Part shown: piece by piece, positions 28,138 through 37,121 of the stretch
Layout of the letters: every line of letters begins with the position of its first letter
Position numbering within the stretch: position 1 is the first letter of the stretch
Assembly (NCBI RefSeq): GCF_000970455.1
Contig: NZ_LAJG01000042.1
Span: 186,001-250,000 of the forward strand
Length of the DNA: 64,000 nt
Direction: 5' to 3'
Source of the DNA: Devosia soli
GTDB lineage: Bacteria > Pseudomonadota > Alphaproteobacteria > Rhizobiales > Devosiaceae
Made by a program: the position numbers and the translations under genes
The notes under the pieces: model-generated
What the model was told of the DNA's origin: nothing
The model's input: only the letters and a program-made list of their open reading frames with translations
Databases searched by the model: none

Positions 28138-28704
28138 TCAGCTTCCCTCACTGTCTGAAGCGTAGAATGTATAAGAGAGCGTAATCTCTTTTATGGTGTT
28201 GAGTTCGTGGTTTTCGTCGAGATCGGGATCGACGAAGAACACGATCGGCATGTCGACTGTCTCGCCCGGCTGCAGGGTCTGCTCGGTGAAGCAGAAGCAT
28301 TCGATCTTGTTGAAATAGACGCCGGCCTTTTCAGGCACGACGTTGAAGATCGCCTGGCCGGTGATCGGCTTGTCCGAATTGTTGGTCGCGACATAGTTGA
28401 CGGTATCGACCTGGCCGATCTTGTCGGTGATCGGCGCGGCCGGGCGCACGGTCCATGGCAGGCTCGATTCGACATTGACGTCAAAGAGGACCTTCATTTC
28501 GCGCGCGATAACACCCTTGGGGTTGGCGTCGGCGGTCTGCGTGGTCCCGCCATAGCCGGTCACCTGGCAGAAGAGCTGGTAAAGCGGCACGGAGGCAAAA
28601 GCGAGCCCCACCATGCCCGCAGCCATGCCAGCCAGCATTACGCCGACCCGGCGGTTGCGCTTGCCTGCAGTGTTGGGCGTATTTTCCGGAGCGATAGTGG
28701 TCAT
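28138..28704 (-). CDS. ctaG: Cytochrome c oxidase assembly protein CtaG/Cox11
   Basis: Cox11 delivers copper to the CuB centre of subunit I. The 188-residue protein has one N-terminal anchor (VGVMLAGMAAGMVGLAFASVPLYQLFCQVTG) with a conserved cysteine, then a periplasmic immunoglobulin-like domain. The copper site is CFCF in FNKIECFCFTEQTL, and the family's DMPIVFFVDPDL follows. The start ATG shares a base with the stop of the upstream small gene (TGATG). Confidence 0.95.
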   Translation of the reverse strand: MTTIAPENTPNTAGKRNRRVGVMLAGMAAGMVGLAFASVPLYQLFCQVTGYGGTTQTADANPKGVIAREMKVLFDVNVESSLPWTVRPAAPITDKIGQVDTVNYVATNNSDKPITGQAIFNVVPEKAGVYFNKIECFCFTEQTLQPGETVDMPIVFFVDPDLDENHELNTIKEITLSYTFYASDSEGS

Positions 28705-28877
28705 CAGAGCGCCCGATCAAAGATTGCCGGGCCCATCTTGACGATGGTCAACACGTAAAAGGTGATGGCAAAGAGCGCGAGAGCGCCGGCAAGAGCGATA
28801 GAGCGGCGGCGACGCACGCGCTTGAGCGCCTCGAGCTCGGCTTCGGTCTGCGGCACGCTTGGGCTATCCTTGCTCAC
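28704..28877 (-). CDS. Small single-span protein of the cox operon (CoxF-like)
   Basis: This 57-residue gene is short and easy to miss. It reads from GTG at 28877, through a charged head ([12 protein letters not shown]) and one membrane helix ([20 protein letters not shown]), to TGA at 28704. Its GTG overlaps the ctaB stop as GTGA, and its stop overlaps the ctaG start as TGATG, so it is translationally coupled on both sides. A small protein at this place is common in alphaproteobacterial cox operons and has been called CoxF; its role in oxidase assembly is not established. Confidence 0.8.
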   Translation of the reverse strand: MSKDSPSVPQTEAELEALKRVRRRRSIALAGALALFAITFYVLTIVKMGPAIFDRAL

Positions 28878-29809
28878 GGCCAGAGCCCTCCCATGCGGGC
28901 AACGAAATTATCGACGAGCAGCGCGAGAAACAGCACGAAAAGATAGCTCAGTGAATAGGTGAACAGTTTGCGCGCCGCCTTCTTCATGTCGACGCCGTTC
29001 GGCGCGCGGAGAATACGGATCGCGAGATAAACGAAGGCGGCGCCGGTCGCGGCGGCCACGAGACCATAGATCCAGCCGGCCATGCCCAGATAGACCGGCA
29101 CGAAGGCGGAAACGGCGAGAATGATCGAATAAACGAAAATCTGCCGCTTGGTCGATGCTTCGCCGGCAACATTGGGCATCATCGGGATGCCGGCGGCGGC
29201 ATAGTCGCCCTGCTTGTAGAGTGCCAGCGCCCAGAAATGCGGCGGGGTCCAGAGGAAGACGATCAGGAACAACGACAGGCTTTCCCAGGTGATCGTCCCG
29301 GTAACGGCAGCCCAGCCAATCATGGCCGGAAATGCACCGGCCGCGCCGCCGATGACAATATTCTGCGGCGTCGAACGCTTGAGCCACATCGTATAGATGA
29401 CGGCATAAAAAAAGATCGTGAAGGCAAGGAGCCCGCCTGCCACCCAATTGGTGGCAAGGCCCAAAAGCGATACCGAAAAGGCCGCGAGCACGAGTCCGAA
29501 GCTGAGCGCCTCGCCCGAAGTGATGCGGCCGGCCGGAATGGGCCGGTTCTGCGTACGGCTCATGATCGCGTCAATATCGGCATCGTACCACATATTGAGC
29601 GCGCCCGAGGCGCCACCGCCGATGGCGATGCAGACGATGGCAATCAGACCGAGGACCGGATTGATACCGCCAGGCGCGACCAGCATGCCGACAAGTGCGG
29701 TAAAGACCACCAGCGACATGACACGGGGCTTGAGCAGGGCGAGGTAATCCTCGACCCGTGCCTCACCCGCCATGGCGGGCATTCCCTTGCTGTCGTCGAT
29801 ATAGGTCAC
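28874..29809 (-). CDS. ctaB: Protohaem IX farnesyltransferase
   Basis: CtaB attaches a farnesyl chain to haem b to make haem o, the precursor of the haem a used by the oxidase. The 311-residue membrane protein has about nine helices. The prenyltransferase aspartate motif is in [21 protein letters not shown], with a second polar loop around [28 protein letters not shown]. The start is GTG at 29809, with an alternative ATG at 29782. It lies between ctaD and the small cox gene. Confidence 0.95.
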   Translation of the reverse strand: MTYIDDSKGMPAMAGEARVEDYLALLKPRVMSLVVFTALVGMLVAPGGINPVLGLIAIVCIAIGGGASGALNMWYDADIDAIMSRTQNRPIPAGRITSGEALSFGLVLAAFSVSLLGLATNWVAGGLLAFTIFFYAVIYTMWLKRSTPQNIVIGGAAGAFPAMIGWAAVTGTITWESLSLFLIVFLWTPPHFWALALYKQGDYAAAGIPMMPNVAGEASTKRQIFVYSIILAVSAFVPVYLGMAGWIYGLVAAATGAAFVYLAIRILRAPNGVDMKKAARKLFTYSLSYLFVLFLALLVDNFVARMGGLWP

Positions 29810-29872
29810 TGCTCAGGTCCTTCCGGGTGGACCGCACCGAAGGCGCGATCCACCGAGTTTTCAAATGACGTC

Positions 29873-31576
29873 TTAGTGCGCGTTGGTCGAGTCGATGCGC
29901 GGCAGGGTCGAGAACTGGTGGAACGGCGGCGGCGACGAGAGCGTCCATTCCAGGGTCGTTGCACCATCGCCCCACGGATTGTCACCGGCCGGACGCTTCT
30001 TACGGCTGGCTTCCCAGGTTGCGTAGAAGAAGATGATCATCGCAACGAAGGTGACATAGTAGCCGATCGAGGAGACGCGGTTCCAGAGCGCGAAGGCGTC
30101 CGGATAGTCGATATAGCGGCGCGGCATGCCCGAAAGGCCGAGGAAGTGCTGCGGGAAGAAGATCAGGTTCACGCCGACGAACATGGTCCAGAAGTGCAGC
30201 TTGCCAAGGAACTCGTTGTACATGTAGCCGAACATCTTCGGATACCAGTAGTACCAGCCGGCAAAGATCGAGAACACAGCGCCAAGCGAAAGCACGTAGT
30301 GGAAGTGCGCCACGACGTAATAGGTGTCGTGAAGCGCGCGGTCCGCACCGGCATTGGCCAGAACCACACCCGTCACACCGCCGACGGTGAAGAGGAAGAT
30401 GAAGCCGATGGCCCAGAGCATGGGAATGCGGAAGGTGATCGAGCCACCCCACATGGTCGCAATCCAGGAGAAGATCTTCACGCCCGTCGGCACCGCGATA
30501 ACCATGGTGGCGGCCACGAAGTAGCGCTGGACGTCGAGGCTGAGGCCGGTCGTATACATGTGGTGGGCCCACACAACGAAGCCGACGAAGCCGATGGCGA
30601 CCATTGCGTAGGCCATGGCCATGTAGCCGAACACGGGCTTGCGGCTGAAGGTCGCCACGATGTGCGACACGATGCCGAAGCCGGGCAGGATCATGATGTA
30701 CACTTCCGGATGGCCAAAGAACCAGAAGAGGTGCTGGAAGAGGATCGGGTCACCGCCGCCTTCAGGCGAGAAGAACTTGGTGCCGAAGTTGCGGTCCGTC
30801 AGCAGCATTGTGATGGCGCCGGCGAGAACCGGAAGCGCCAGGAGCAGCAGGAACGCAGTCACGAGCACGGACCAGGCAAAGAGTGGCATCTTGTGGATGG
30901 TCATGCCGGGGGCGCGCATGTTGAAGATGGTGGTGATGAGGTTGATCGCGCCAAGGATCGAGCTCACGCCTGCGACGTGCAGCGAAAGGATGGCAAAATC
31001 CATCGCCGGGCCGGGGTGACCCACCGTCGTCGAAAGCGGGGGATAGATCGTCCAGCCGCCGCCGAAACCACCAACGCCACCCGCGCCTTCAAAGAAAAGG
31101 CTCATGAGGAGCAGGATGAAGGCAGCCGGCAAAAGCCAGAAGGCGATGTTGTTGATGCGCGGGAAGGCGGTGTCGGGTGCACCGACCATGAGGGGCGCGA
31201 AGTAGTTGGCAAAGCCGCCCATCGTTGCCGGCATGACAACGAAGAACACCATGATAAGCGCGTGCGCCGTGGTGAAGACGTTATACATCTGCTTGCCAGC
31301 ATCGACCGCGCTGACCGTCGATGCATCGAGGCCATAAACCATGGCGGCAAGGCCGTGGAAAATCTGGATGCCCGGCTCCTGCAGTTCGAGGCGCATCACG
31401 CCCGAGAGCAGGCCACCGATGATGCCTGTGATGATCGAGAACACGAGATACATGATCCCGATGTCCTTGTGGTTGGTCGAGAGGACCCAGCGCCGCCAGC
31501 CCGTGGGGGTGTGGTGGTCATGCTGGGATGCATAATCATGCCCAGTGGCATGGGCCTCGAGGTGTGCTTCAGACAT
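29873..31576 (-). CDS. ctaD: Cytochrome c oxidase subunit I
   Basis: This is the catalytic subunit of the aa3-type oxidase, holding haem a and the haem a3-CuB centre in twelve transmembrane helices. At 567 residues it is normal length. The helix VI block [17 protein letters not shown] (the copper His and cross-linked Tyr), [11 protein letters not shown] and the late [10 protein letters not shown] (haem ligands) are intact, as are KDIG near the N-terminus and the D-channel region [21 protein letters not shown] chose the ATG at 31576, preceded by GGGGAGA, over an upstream in-frame start. It is the second gene of the operon, after ctaC. Confidence 0.97.
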   Translation of the reverse strand: MSEAHLEAHATGHDYASQHDHHTPTGWRRWVLSTNHKDIGIMYLVFSIITGIIGGLLSGVMRLELQEPGIQIFHGLAAMVYGLDASTVSAVDAGKQMYNVFTTAHALIMVFFVVMPATMGGFANYFAPLMVGAPDTAFPRINNIAFWLLPAAFILLLMSLFFEGAGGVGGFGGGWTIYPPLSTTVGHPGPAMDFAILSLHVAGVSSILGAINLITTIFNMRAPGMTIHKMPLFAWSVLVTAFLLLLALPVLAGAITMLLTDRNFGTKFFSPEGGGDPILFQHLFWFFGHPEVYIMILPGFGIVSHIVATFSRKPVFGYMAMAYAMVAIGFVGFVVWAHHMYTTGLSLDVQRYFVAATMVIAVPTGVKIFSWIATMWGGSITFRIPMLWAIGFIFLFTVGGVTGVVLANAGADRALHDTYYVVAHFHYVLSLGAVFSIFAGWYYWYPKMFGYMYNEFLGKLHFWTMFVGVNLIFFPQHFLGLSGMPRRYIDYPDAFALWNRVSSIGYYVTFVAMIIFFYATWEASRKKRPAGDNPWGDGATTLEWTLSSPPPFHQFSTLPRIDSTNAH

Positions 31577-31599
31577 TAAAGGTCTCCCCTGACCCAAGA

Positions 31600-32589
31600 C
31601 TACTGGATTGCCGGCAGCAGCGCGGCGGCTGCGGCATAATCACGGTTGGCAGCATAGGCCGTGATGAAGGTTCGGAATTCTTCTTCGGTGACGACGCGCA
31701 CGGCGATCGGCATGAACGCATGATCCTTGCCGCAAAGCTCGGAGCACTGACCATAGTAAAGACCGGTCTCGCGCGCATTGAACCATGTCTCGTTGAGACG
31801 GCCCGGTACGGCGTCGACCTTGATGCCGAAGGACGGCACGGCAAAGGCGTGGATCACGCCAGCCGGGTCGGCGGTGACCTGCATGCTCACGGTGGTGTTG
31901 ACCGGCACGATCAGCTCGTTGTCGACGGCAAGAAGACGCGGCTGGTTCGGCTTGGCGCTCTTGCGGCCAGGCGTTGGTGCAGCGCCATTGACGCCCGGGG
32001 TGTCGTCTTCGGGCATGATGTTCTGGCTGAAGCCAAGAATCTGGTCTGGAGAAGCGCCTTCGACATAGTTGTCGTACTGCACATATTCATAGTCCCAATA
32101 CCACTGCTGGCCCGTCGCCTTGATGGTCAGAGATGCCGCCGGCACCTCGACTTCGCCGAACGAGAAGATATTGGCGCCAAGATATTTGCGCTCGCCATCG
32201 GGCGTCGTCAGCTGATCGGACAAGACGCCGAACGACGGCACGGCGATGACGATCAGGACGATGATGGGCACCACGGTCCAGATGATTTCTATCAAGGTAT
32301 TGTGTGTAAAACGCGCCGGGACTGGGTTGGCCTTGGCGTTGAAGCGCACCACGATGACGATCAGGAGCGCCAGGACAAACAGGACGATCAGCGTGATCGT
32401 CCACATCAGCGGACCATCGTGGAAGGCCACGATCGAATCCATGATCGGCGTTACCGATTGCTGCAGATGGAACTGGCCCGGCTCGGGATGCCCCTTGCCG
32501 ACTTCCTGCGCAAAAGCGAGGGCCGGCGACAGCGCCAGTGCGGCGCCTGCGGCAGCACCCAACTTCCTCAAGAACTGACCGGTCACCAT
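31600..32589 (-). CDS. ctaC: Cytochrome c oxidase subunit II
   Basis: Subunit II carries the CuA centre that accepts electrons from cytochrome c. The 329-residue protein has a signal peptide (about 1-27, ending LAFAQ), two membrane helices (around 60-80 and 100-125) and a cupredoxin domain. The CuA ligands are in [14 protein letters not shown] (two Cys, His, Met), with the earlier conserved histidine in [13 protein letters not shown]. An insertion between about 175 and 210 ([18 protein letters not shown] onward) precedes the CuA domain. It is the first gene of the operon, and its upstream region is shared with ialB. Confidence 0.95.
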   Translation of the reverse strand: MVTGQFLRKLGAAAGAALALSPALAFAQEVGKGHPEPGQFHLQQSVTPIMDSIVAFHDGPLMWTITLIVLFVLALLIVIVVRFNAKANPVPARFTHNTLIEIIWTVVPIIVLIVIAVPSFGVLSDQLTTPDGERKYLGANIFSFGEVEVPAASLTIKATGQQWYWDYEYVQYDNYVEGASPDQILGFSQNIMPEDDTPGVNGAAPTPGRKSAKPNQPRLLAVDNELIVPVNTTVSMQVTADPAGVIHAFAVPSFGIKVDAVPGRLNETWFNARETGLYYGQCSELCGKDHAFMPIAVRVVTEEEFRTFITAYAANRDYAAAAALLPAIQ

Positions 32590-32905
32590 AAACCCCCTAA
32601 TTGATATATTCCGGTGGCAAGCACCGAGAAAGAGAGGGCAAAACAGCGGCATAGCTCACGCCGCCCCGACTCAACCTCGGAGCGCAAAACTCAGGCTCGA
32701 CCTAAATCACATTGCTTGAGCCGAGTCTATTGCGGCTTGAAAGAGTTGAACGTGTTTAAAACTGGACAAAATCAGCAGCCTTTGCCTCAAGGGCGCCGCA
32801 GTTGCGCCGCCAGATCGCCAGCCGACCGGGCGCTTGGTTGACAGGCCAGCGAGGATAACCGAAACAGGTCCGACCGATCCGCGGCCAGCTTTCGCCAGGA
32901 GACGA
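32590..32905. other. Divergent intergenic region between ctaC and the ialB-like gene
   Basis: This 316-bp gap must hold promoters for both directions. A TTGACA hexamer at 32838-32843 on the plus strand could be a -35 for the ialB-like gene, but no good -10 follows at 16-18 bp. On the minus strand I find no convincing pair. I see no hairpin with a T run and no gene. Confidence 0.4.
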
Positions 32906-33418
32906 ATGCAAGTGATGGAATTTTCGAAGCGGCTGATGGGCGTAGCCCTCGCCCTGACTGCTCTTGCCGGAACCAGCCCAGCCCAGGCCCAAGGCACGGT
33001 GCGGGGCGAATATGGCGACTGGCAGATGAGCTGCGACACGCCGCCGGGCGCCAGCTCCGAACAATGTGCCATCATTCAGAACGTTCTTGCCGAAGACCAG
33101 CCCAATGTCGGGCTTTCGGTCATCGTGCTGCGCACGGCCGATCGTGAAGCCCGGCTCCTGCGCGTCCTTGCCCCGCTCGGCGTTCTCCTGCCCAACGGCC
33201 TGGGGCTCAATGTCGATGGCACCGATATGGGGCGCGTCGCCTTTGTGCGCTGCCTTCCCAATGGCTGCGTTGCCGAAGTCGAACTCGACGACGACCTTAT
33301 CGATGTGCTCTCGAAGGGCACGAGCGCCATTTTTGTCGTCTTCAAGACACCCGAGGAAGGCGTCGGCATCCCCGTTTCGCTCGAAGGTTTCTCTGAAGGC
33401 TTTGCCGCCCTCCCCTGA
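32906..33418 (+). CDS. Invasion-associated locus B (IalB) family protein
   Basis: The 170-residue protein has a signal peptide (KRLMGVALALTALAGTSPAQAQ) and the IalB fold: YGDWQMSCDTPPG, CAIIQNVLAED, PLGVLLPNGLGLNVDG, FVRCLPNGCVAEVELDDDLI and ending near GFSEGFAAL. The four cysteines at IalB positions are kept. The family is named for Bartonella invasion, but homologues are general periplasmic proteins of alphaproteobacteria, so invasion should not be assumed. The ATG at 32906 is 4 nt after AGGAG; ATG 32915 is in frame but lacks that spacing. Confidence 0.88.
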   Translation: MQVMEFSKRLMGVALALTALAGTSPAQAQGTVRGEYGDWQMSCDTPPGASSEQCAIIQNVLAEDQPNVGLSVIVLRTADREARLLRVLAPLGVLLPNGLGLNVDGTDMGRVAFVRCLPNGCVAEVELDDDLIDVLSKGTSAIFVVFKTPEEGVGIPVSLEGFSEGFAALP

Positions 33419-33432
33419 TCGAGAGGACAGCG

Positions 33433-33684
33433 ATGGACGACGACCAGCGCAAGAATCATCGCAATCGGACCCTCAAGGGTGGACGGATCGTGACCAATGA
33501 CGGTCATTCGACCTTCGATTGCACCATTCGCAATCTTTCCGATGAAGGGGCCAAGCTCGCGGTGACGAGCATCATCGGACTGCCGCAGCGCTTTCTCCTG
33601 GCGCTACAGGATGGCCGGCGCTTCGATTGCGAAATGGTCTGGCACACCGAGACCGAAATCGGCGTAAAGTTTCTTTCGTCCTGA
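33433..33684 (+). CDS. Small PilZ-domain protein, probable c-di-GMP binder
   Basis: This 83-residue protein consists of a single PilZ domain. The c-di-GMP motif parts are the arginine-rich N-terminus (QRKNHRNRTL, RxxxR pattern) and the NLSDEG form of [D/N]xSxxG at about 37-42. A late hydrophobic strand (ETEIGVKFL) ends the domain. It lies 14 bp after ialB, probably in the same transcript. The output is unknown. The GGDEF-EAL protein at 19571-22444 could act on the same second messenger, but no direct link is visible. Confidence 0.85.
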   Translation: MDDDQRKNHRNRTLKGGRIVTNDGHSTFDCTIRNLSDEGAKLAVTSIIGLPQRFLLALQDGRRFDCEMVWHTETEIGVKFLSS

Positions 33685-33736
33685 TCTTGCGGGTCTTATC
33701 GCCGCCATGCTGGCCGGGCGATCCAAAATCCTCGGC

Positions 33737-33769
33737 AAAAAAACCGGGCAAGTGCAGTGCACCGCCCGG
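33737..33769 (-). terminator. Rho-independent terminator downstream of the DUF1127 gene
   Basis: On the minus strand a compound stem (CCGGGC with GCCCGG at plus-strand 33744-33749 and 33764-33769, and an inner GTGCA-G-TGCAC) is followed by seven T (plus-strand A at 33737-33743). It is strong in the minus direction only. Confidence 0.88.
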
Positions 33770-33885
33770 CAAGTCTTCAGGAAACGGGACCAGCGGCAAA
33801 ACTGGCCCGGGAGATGGAACGAGCATGGCAAAATGCCCGAACCAAGGCAGAAACCCGGCGGTTGTTGCCGGGGAATGGGAAAGCC
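33770..33885 (-). other. Structured 3' region of the DUF1127 gene
   Basis: Between the DUF1127 stop and its terminator lie 116 nt with no gene. Two hairpins are visible: CCCGGC (33854-33859) with GCCGGG (33867-33872), and a GGCA-AAA-TGCC hairpin near 33836. The CcsR small RNAs of Rhodobacter lie in the same place, after a DUF1127 gene. I do not find their CCUCCUCCC loop motif, so calling this an sRNA is speculation. Confidence 0.4.
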
Positions 33886-34149
33886 TTAAGCGCGAGATCG
33901 GCGCGCGCGTGCGGCGTTGAGCACCATGCCCGGGGTCTGGCCGTTGCCGGCCCGAATGGCTGCATGGATATCCTGATGGGTAATGCCGAGATCATGGAGG
34001 CGATCGACATCGAGAGCGAGAAGGCTCTTGAGGGCATTCCGGCGGGTTCGGTCAGCATTTCCCTTCGCAAGCCACGCAAAGAAGGCGCGAACAGGGGTAG
34101 TCGGCATGGCGGCCGCAACTGACCGCTCGCCGGGCAGCGAGAGAGCCAT
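33886..34149 (-). CDS. DUF1127 family small protein
   Basis: This is an 87-residue basic protein. The DUF1127 helix pair is RRNALKSLLALDVDRLHDLGITHQDIHAAIRAG at about 36-68, with an Ala-rich head and an arginine-rich tail (NAARARRSRA). DUF1127 proteins bind RNA in Rhodobacter and Agrobacterium and affect sRNA turnover and phosphate or carbon metabolism; that role here is inferred. An SD-like GGAGAC precedes the ATG at 34149. It is divergent from the LysR gene, with a 147-bp gap, and ends in a structured region and terminator. Confidence 0.83.
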   Translation of the reverse strand: MALSLPGERSVAAAMPTTPVRAFFAWLAKGNADRTRRNALKSLLALDVDRLHDLGITHQDIHAAIRAGNGQTPGMVLNAARARRSRA

Positions 34150-34230
34150 TTCAAGTCTCCAAAATTCAGGGTCTGGCCAGAGGGAAGTCGGCCGGTGCGC
34201 TTATCGAGCGACGATAGTGAGGTAACGCGC

Positions 34231-34248
34231 TGGACATCCATTCGTCCA
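34231..34248. promoter_or_regulatory. Dyad in the DUF1127-LysR intergenic region
   Basis: TGGAC (34231-34235) and GTCCA (34244-34248) form an 18-bp dyad in the gap between the divergent genes. LysR regulators often bind such a site to control themselves and the opposing gene. The match is short, so this is only a candidate. Confidence 0.3.
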
Positions 34249-34296
34249 ACAAATAGATTTCATCCAATCAATCAATTTGAGTGATGGTGGATCGCC

Positions 34297-35184
34297 ATGG
34301 CAACGCCCCTCGATCTCGACCAATTGCAAAGCTTCTGCGCCATTGCCGATTGCGGCAGTTTTACCGAAGCCGCACGGCGCGTGAACAAGACGCAATCCGC
34401 CGTCTCGATGCAGATCAAGCGTCTCGAAGAACGGCTCGGCCATACCCTCCTGACGCGCGATGGGCGCAGCGTAACGCTAACCCATCATGGCGAGGTGCTC
34501 TATGAGCGCGCCCGGAAGATGCTGCGAACCAATGCCGAGATCCTCGACCATTTTTCCGACGGCGACCTCGCCGGCTCGATCCGCTTCGGCGTCCCGGATG
34601 ATTACGCGGTCCGCCTCCTGCCGGTCATCCTTTCAAGTTTTCAGCGCACCCATCCCAAGATCGTCGTCGACGTCTCCTGCATGGCGTCCGAGCATTTGCT
34701 CGAAGGCATGCGCGCGGGGCGTTACGATCTGATCGTCTTCACGCAAGGCACCGAGCAGAATTTCGGCGAGCTGTTCCGCACCGAAAAGATGTTCTGGGTG
34801 GCAAGCCATGGCGGCCGCGCTATTGCCAGCGAGCCTATCGCCATTGCCTGCGGACCCCAATATTGCATCTGGCGCAAGGATGCGATGGAAGCGCTCGAGC
34901 GTTCGGCCACCGATTACCGCATCGCCTATACCTCTTCCAATGCCACGGCGATTTCCTCGGCGGTCCTCTCGGACCTCGCCATCGGCTTCTTGCCGGAAAG
35001 CGCGCTGCAGCCGGGCATGCGCGTTGTTTCCGACAATCACGGCCTGCCGCCGCTGCCCGACGCACAGATCGCCCTGATGCGCGCGAGCCACGCCTATGGC
35101 GGCATTTACGACGCCCTTGCCAACCACATTGTCCAGTCCATGGGCAATCTCGACCACCCGCACCAGTCCGAAGCGGCGGAGTAG
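34297..35184 (+). CDS. LysR-family transcriptional regulator
   Basis: The 295-residue protein has the LysR winged helix at residues 1-65 (LDQLQSFCAIADCGSFTEAARRVNKTQSAVSMQIKRLEERLG) and a two-lobed effector domain from about 95. The effector region includes FGVPDDYAVRLLPVIL and a cysteine-containing stretch around FWVASHGGRAIASEP. The ligand is not recognisable. Its position divergent from the DUF1127 gene suggests it controls that gene. It precedes xseA, separated by 48 bp. Confidence 0.9.
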   Translation: MATPLDLDQLQSFCAIADCGSFTEAARRVNKTQSAVSMQIKRLEERLGHTLLTRDGRSVTLTHHGEVLYERARKMLRTNAEILDHFSDGDLAGSIRFGVPDDYAVRLLPVILSSFQRTHPKIVVDVSCMASEHLLEGMRAGRYDLIVFTQGTEQNFGELFRTEKMFWVASHGGRAIASEPIAIACGPQYCIWRKDAMEALERSATDYRIAYTSSNATAISSAVLSDLAIGFLPESALQPGMRVVSDNHGLPPLPDAQIALMRASHAYGGIYDALANHIVQSMGNLDHPHQSEAAE

Positions 35185-35232
35185 TCGCCGGGCGGCCTTG
35201 ACCCGGTGCGGCATTTACCGCACCAAGAACCC

Positions 35233-36849
35233 ATGTCTCAGGTTCTGACCAATGCCGCCGAATTTTCCGTGTCCGAGATCGCTCAGGCGGTCAAGCGGAC
35301 GGTCGAGGATGAGTTCGGCCACGTGCGCGTGCGCGGCGAAATTTCCGGTTATCGCGGACAGCATTCGTCGGGCCATGCTTATTTTACCCTCAAGGATGAC
35401 GCCGCCTCGATCGATGCCGTCATCTGGAAGGGCAGTTTCGGGCGCCTCGCCTTCAAGCCAGAGGAAGGCCTCGAGGTCATTGCCACCGGGCGCCTGACGA
35501 CTTTCCCGCGCTCCTCGAAATATCAGATCGTCATCGAGCAGATCGAGCCGGCCGGTGCCGGTGCGCTGATGGCGCTTCTCGAGGAGCGGCGGAAAAAGCT
35601 ACTCGCCGAAGGTCTTTTCGCCCGTGAGCGCAAGCGTCCCCTCCCCTATCTGCCGCGCGTCATCGGCGTCATCACCTCGCCGACCGGTGCGGTCATTCGC
35701 GATATCCTTCATCGCCTTGCGGATCGGTTTCCGAGTCATGTGCTCGTCTGGCCCGTCCGCGTGCAGGGCGAAACCTGCGCACCCGAAGTCGTCAATGCCA
35801 TCGAAGGCTTTAACGCCATGGCGGTCGGCGGCCCCATCCCGCGACCCGATCTCCTGATCGTCGCCCGCGGGGGCGGCTCCATCGAGGATCTTTGGGGGTT
35901 CAATGAAGAGGCCGTGGTTCGCGCCGTCGCGGCGTCCGGCATTCCCGTCATTTCGGCAGTGGGGCACGAGACCGACACGACGCTGATCGACTATGCTTCG
36001 GACATACGCGCGCCAACTCCCACCGCCGCAGCCGAGGCGGCAGTTCCGGTACGCGCGGAACTCATTGCCTATGTCGACGATCAAGGGGCACGCCAGCGCC
36101 AGGCGACGCGGCGCAGTCTTGCGAGCCTCAAGGATCGCCTCCGCGCCGCGAGTGCCGGCCTGCCCCGCGCCGCCGATCTCGTGGCGACGCAGCGCCAGAG
36201 CCTTGACATGGCCGCTGCCCAGCTCTCTAGCGGCCTGAGGCATTTCGTTCAGGCGCGGCGCCTTGCCTTCTCCAAGGCTGCCGGCGCCATCCAGCCCCGC
36301 CTCGTTACGCAGCGGCACGCCGAACTGGCGCGGCGCCTCGAGACGCTTGATCATCGCGGCCTTGCCGGGCTCAACAAGACCGTCGATCGCGCGCGCCTGA
36401 CATTCGATCCCTGCGCGCAGAGATTGCCCAAGGCGGCCGACCAGGCGCTCGAGCGCAAGCGCACGCAGTTGGGCCGTTTCGCACCGCGCCTGACGCCGCA
36501 ACCGCTCCGCGCCGAACTACGGCAGGCGCAGGCCGAACTTGCGCCGCTGGCCCGGCGCCTGGAGCAAGTCCCGGAGCGGATCACGGCCGAAAGGCGCCAG
36601 ACGCTGACGCAGCTTTCCAAACTGCTCGAAACCTTGAGCTATCGCAGCGTTCTCGCCCGTGGCTATGCGCTCGTGCAGGACGCCGAGGGTGGCGTCGTCA
36701 CCGCGGCTGCAACGCTTTCGCCGGGCGATGCATTGAAGCTGACCTTTGCCGATGGCGAAGTTGGCGCAACCGTCGCCGGGGCGCCGCCGGCCCGCAAAAA
36801 GCCCGCGCGCAGCCCTGCCGGTGACGGCACGCAGGAAAGTCTCTTTTGA
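35233..36849 (+). CDS. xseA: Exodeoxyribonuclease VII large subunit
   Basis: XseA is the catalytic large subunit of ExoVII, which degrades single-stranded DNA from both ends. The 538-residue protein begins with an OB fold (FSVSEIAQAVKRTVEDEFGHVRVRGEISGYR) and has the catalytic domain block GVITSPTGAVIRDILHRLADRFPSHVLVWPVRVQG, RGGGSIEDLWGFNEEAV and AVGHETDTTLIDYASD RAPTPTAAAE. A long coiled coil follows, ending in SVLARGYALV. The ATG at 35233 gives the family start. The small subunit xseB is not here. Confidence 0.95.
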   Translation: MSQVLTNAAEFSVSEIAQAVKRTVEDEFGHVRVRGEISGYRGQHSSGHAYFTLKDDAASIDAVIWKGSFGRLAFKPEEGLEVIATGRLTTFPRSSKYQIVIEQIEPAGAGALMALLEERRKKLLAEGLFARERKRPLPYLPRVIGVITSPTGAVIRDILHRLADRFPSHVLVWPVRVQGETCAPEVVNAIEGFNAMAVGGPIPRPDLLIVARGGGSIEDLWGFNEEAVVRAVAASGIPVISAVGHETDTTLIDYASDIRAPTPTAAAEAAVPVRAELIAYVDDQGARQRQATRRSLASLKDRLRAASAGLPRAADLVATQRQSLDMAAAQLSSGLRHFVQARRLAFSKAAGAIQPRLVTQRHAELARRLETLDHRGLAGLNKTVDRARLTFDPCAQRLPKAADQALERKRTQLGRFAPRLTPQPLRAELRQAQAELAPLARRLEQVPERITAERRQTLTQLSKLLETLSYRSVLARGYALVQDAEGGVVTAAATLSPGDALKLTFADGEVGATVAGAPPARKKPARSPAGDGTQESLF

Positions 36850-36897
36850 TTGTCCGATTTTCCGATTATATCGGAACCGATCAACAGGAACGGGCTG

Positions 36898-37119
36898 ATG
36901 AATATCTTCGATAAGGGGTTTTCGCCCTCCGAAGCAAGCATTCGCTATCTCGATGGAGATTATGTGGTGCTCAAGCAGGGGACCTTCGTGCGCTGCGCCA
37001 TCAGCGGCCGGCCCATCCCCCTCGAAGAACTCCAATATTGGAGCGTCGACCGGCAGGAGCCCTATGCCGATGCATCGACCGCCCATGAGGCTTTCGTCCG
37101 CTACGGCCGAGGCAATTAG
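36898..37119 (+). CDS. DUF2093 family protein
   Basis: This 73-residue protein, starting MNIFDKGFSPSEASIRYLDG and ending YADASTAHEAFVRY, is typical of DUF2093. The core GTFVRCAISGRPIPLEELQYWSV is the conserved part. It is cytosolic with no known function and is widespread in Hyphomicrobiales right after xseA. It lies 48 bp after xseA and 2 bp before the next gene, so it is probably co-transcribed. Confidence 0.85.
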   Translation: MNIFDKGFSPSEASIRYLDGDYVVLKQGTFVRCAISGRPIPLEELQYWSVDRQEPYADASTAHEAFVRYGRGN

Positions 37120-37121
37120 GG

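Noticed and set aside
29237..31579. A 780-codon open frame opposite ctaB and ctaD
   Set aside because: It is His-, Asp- and Arg-rich, the typical shadow of a membrane protein gene, and the opposite strand encodes complete cytochrome oxidase subunit I.
33690..34122. Plus-strand open frames after the PilZ gene
   Set aside because: They have no ribosome binding site, run through the DUF1127 gene's terminator and coding region in reverse, and match no family.
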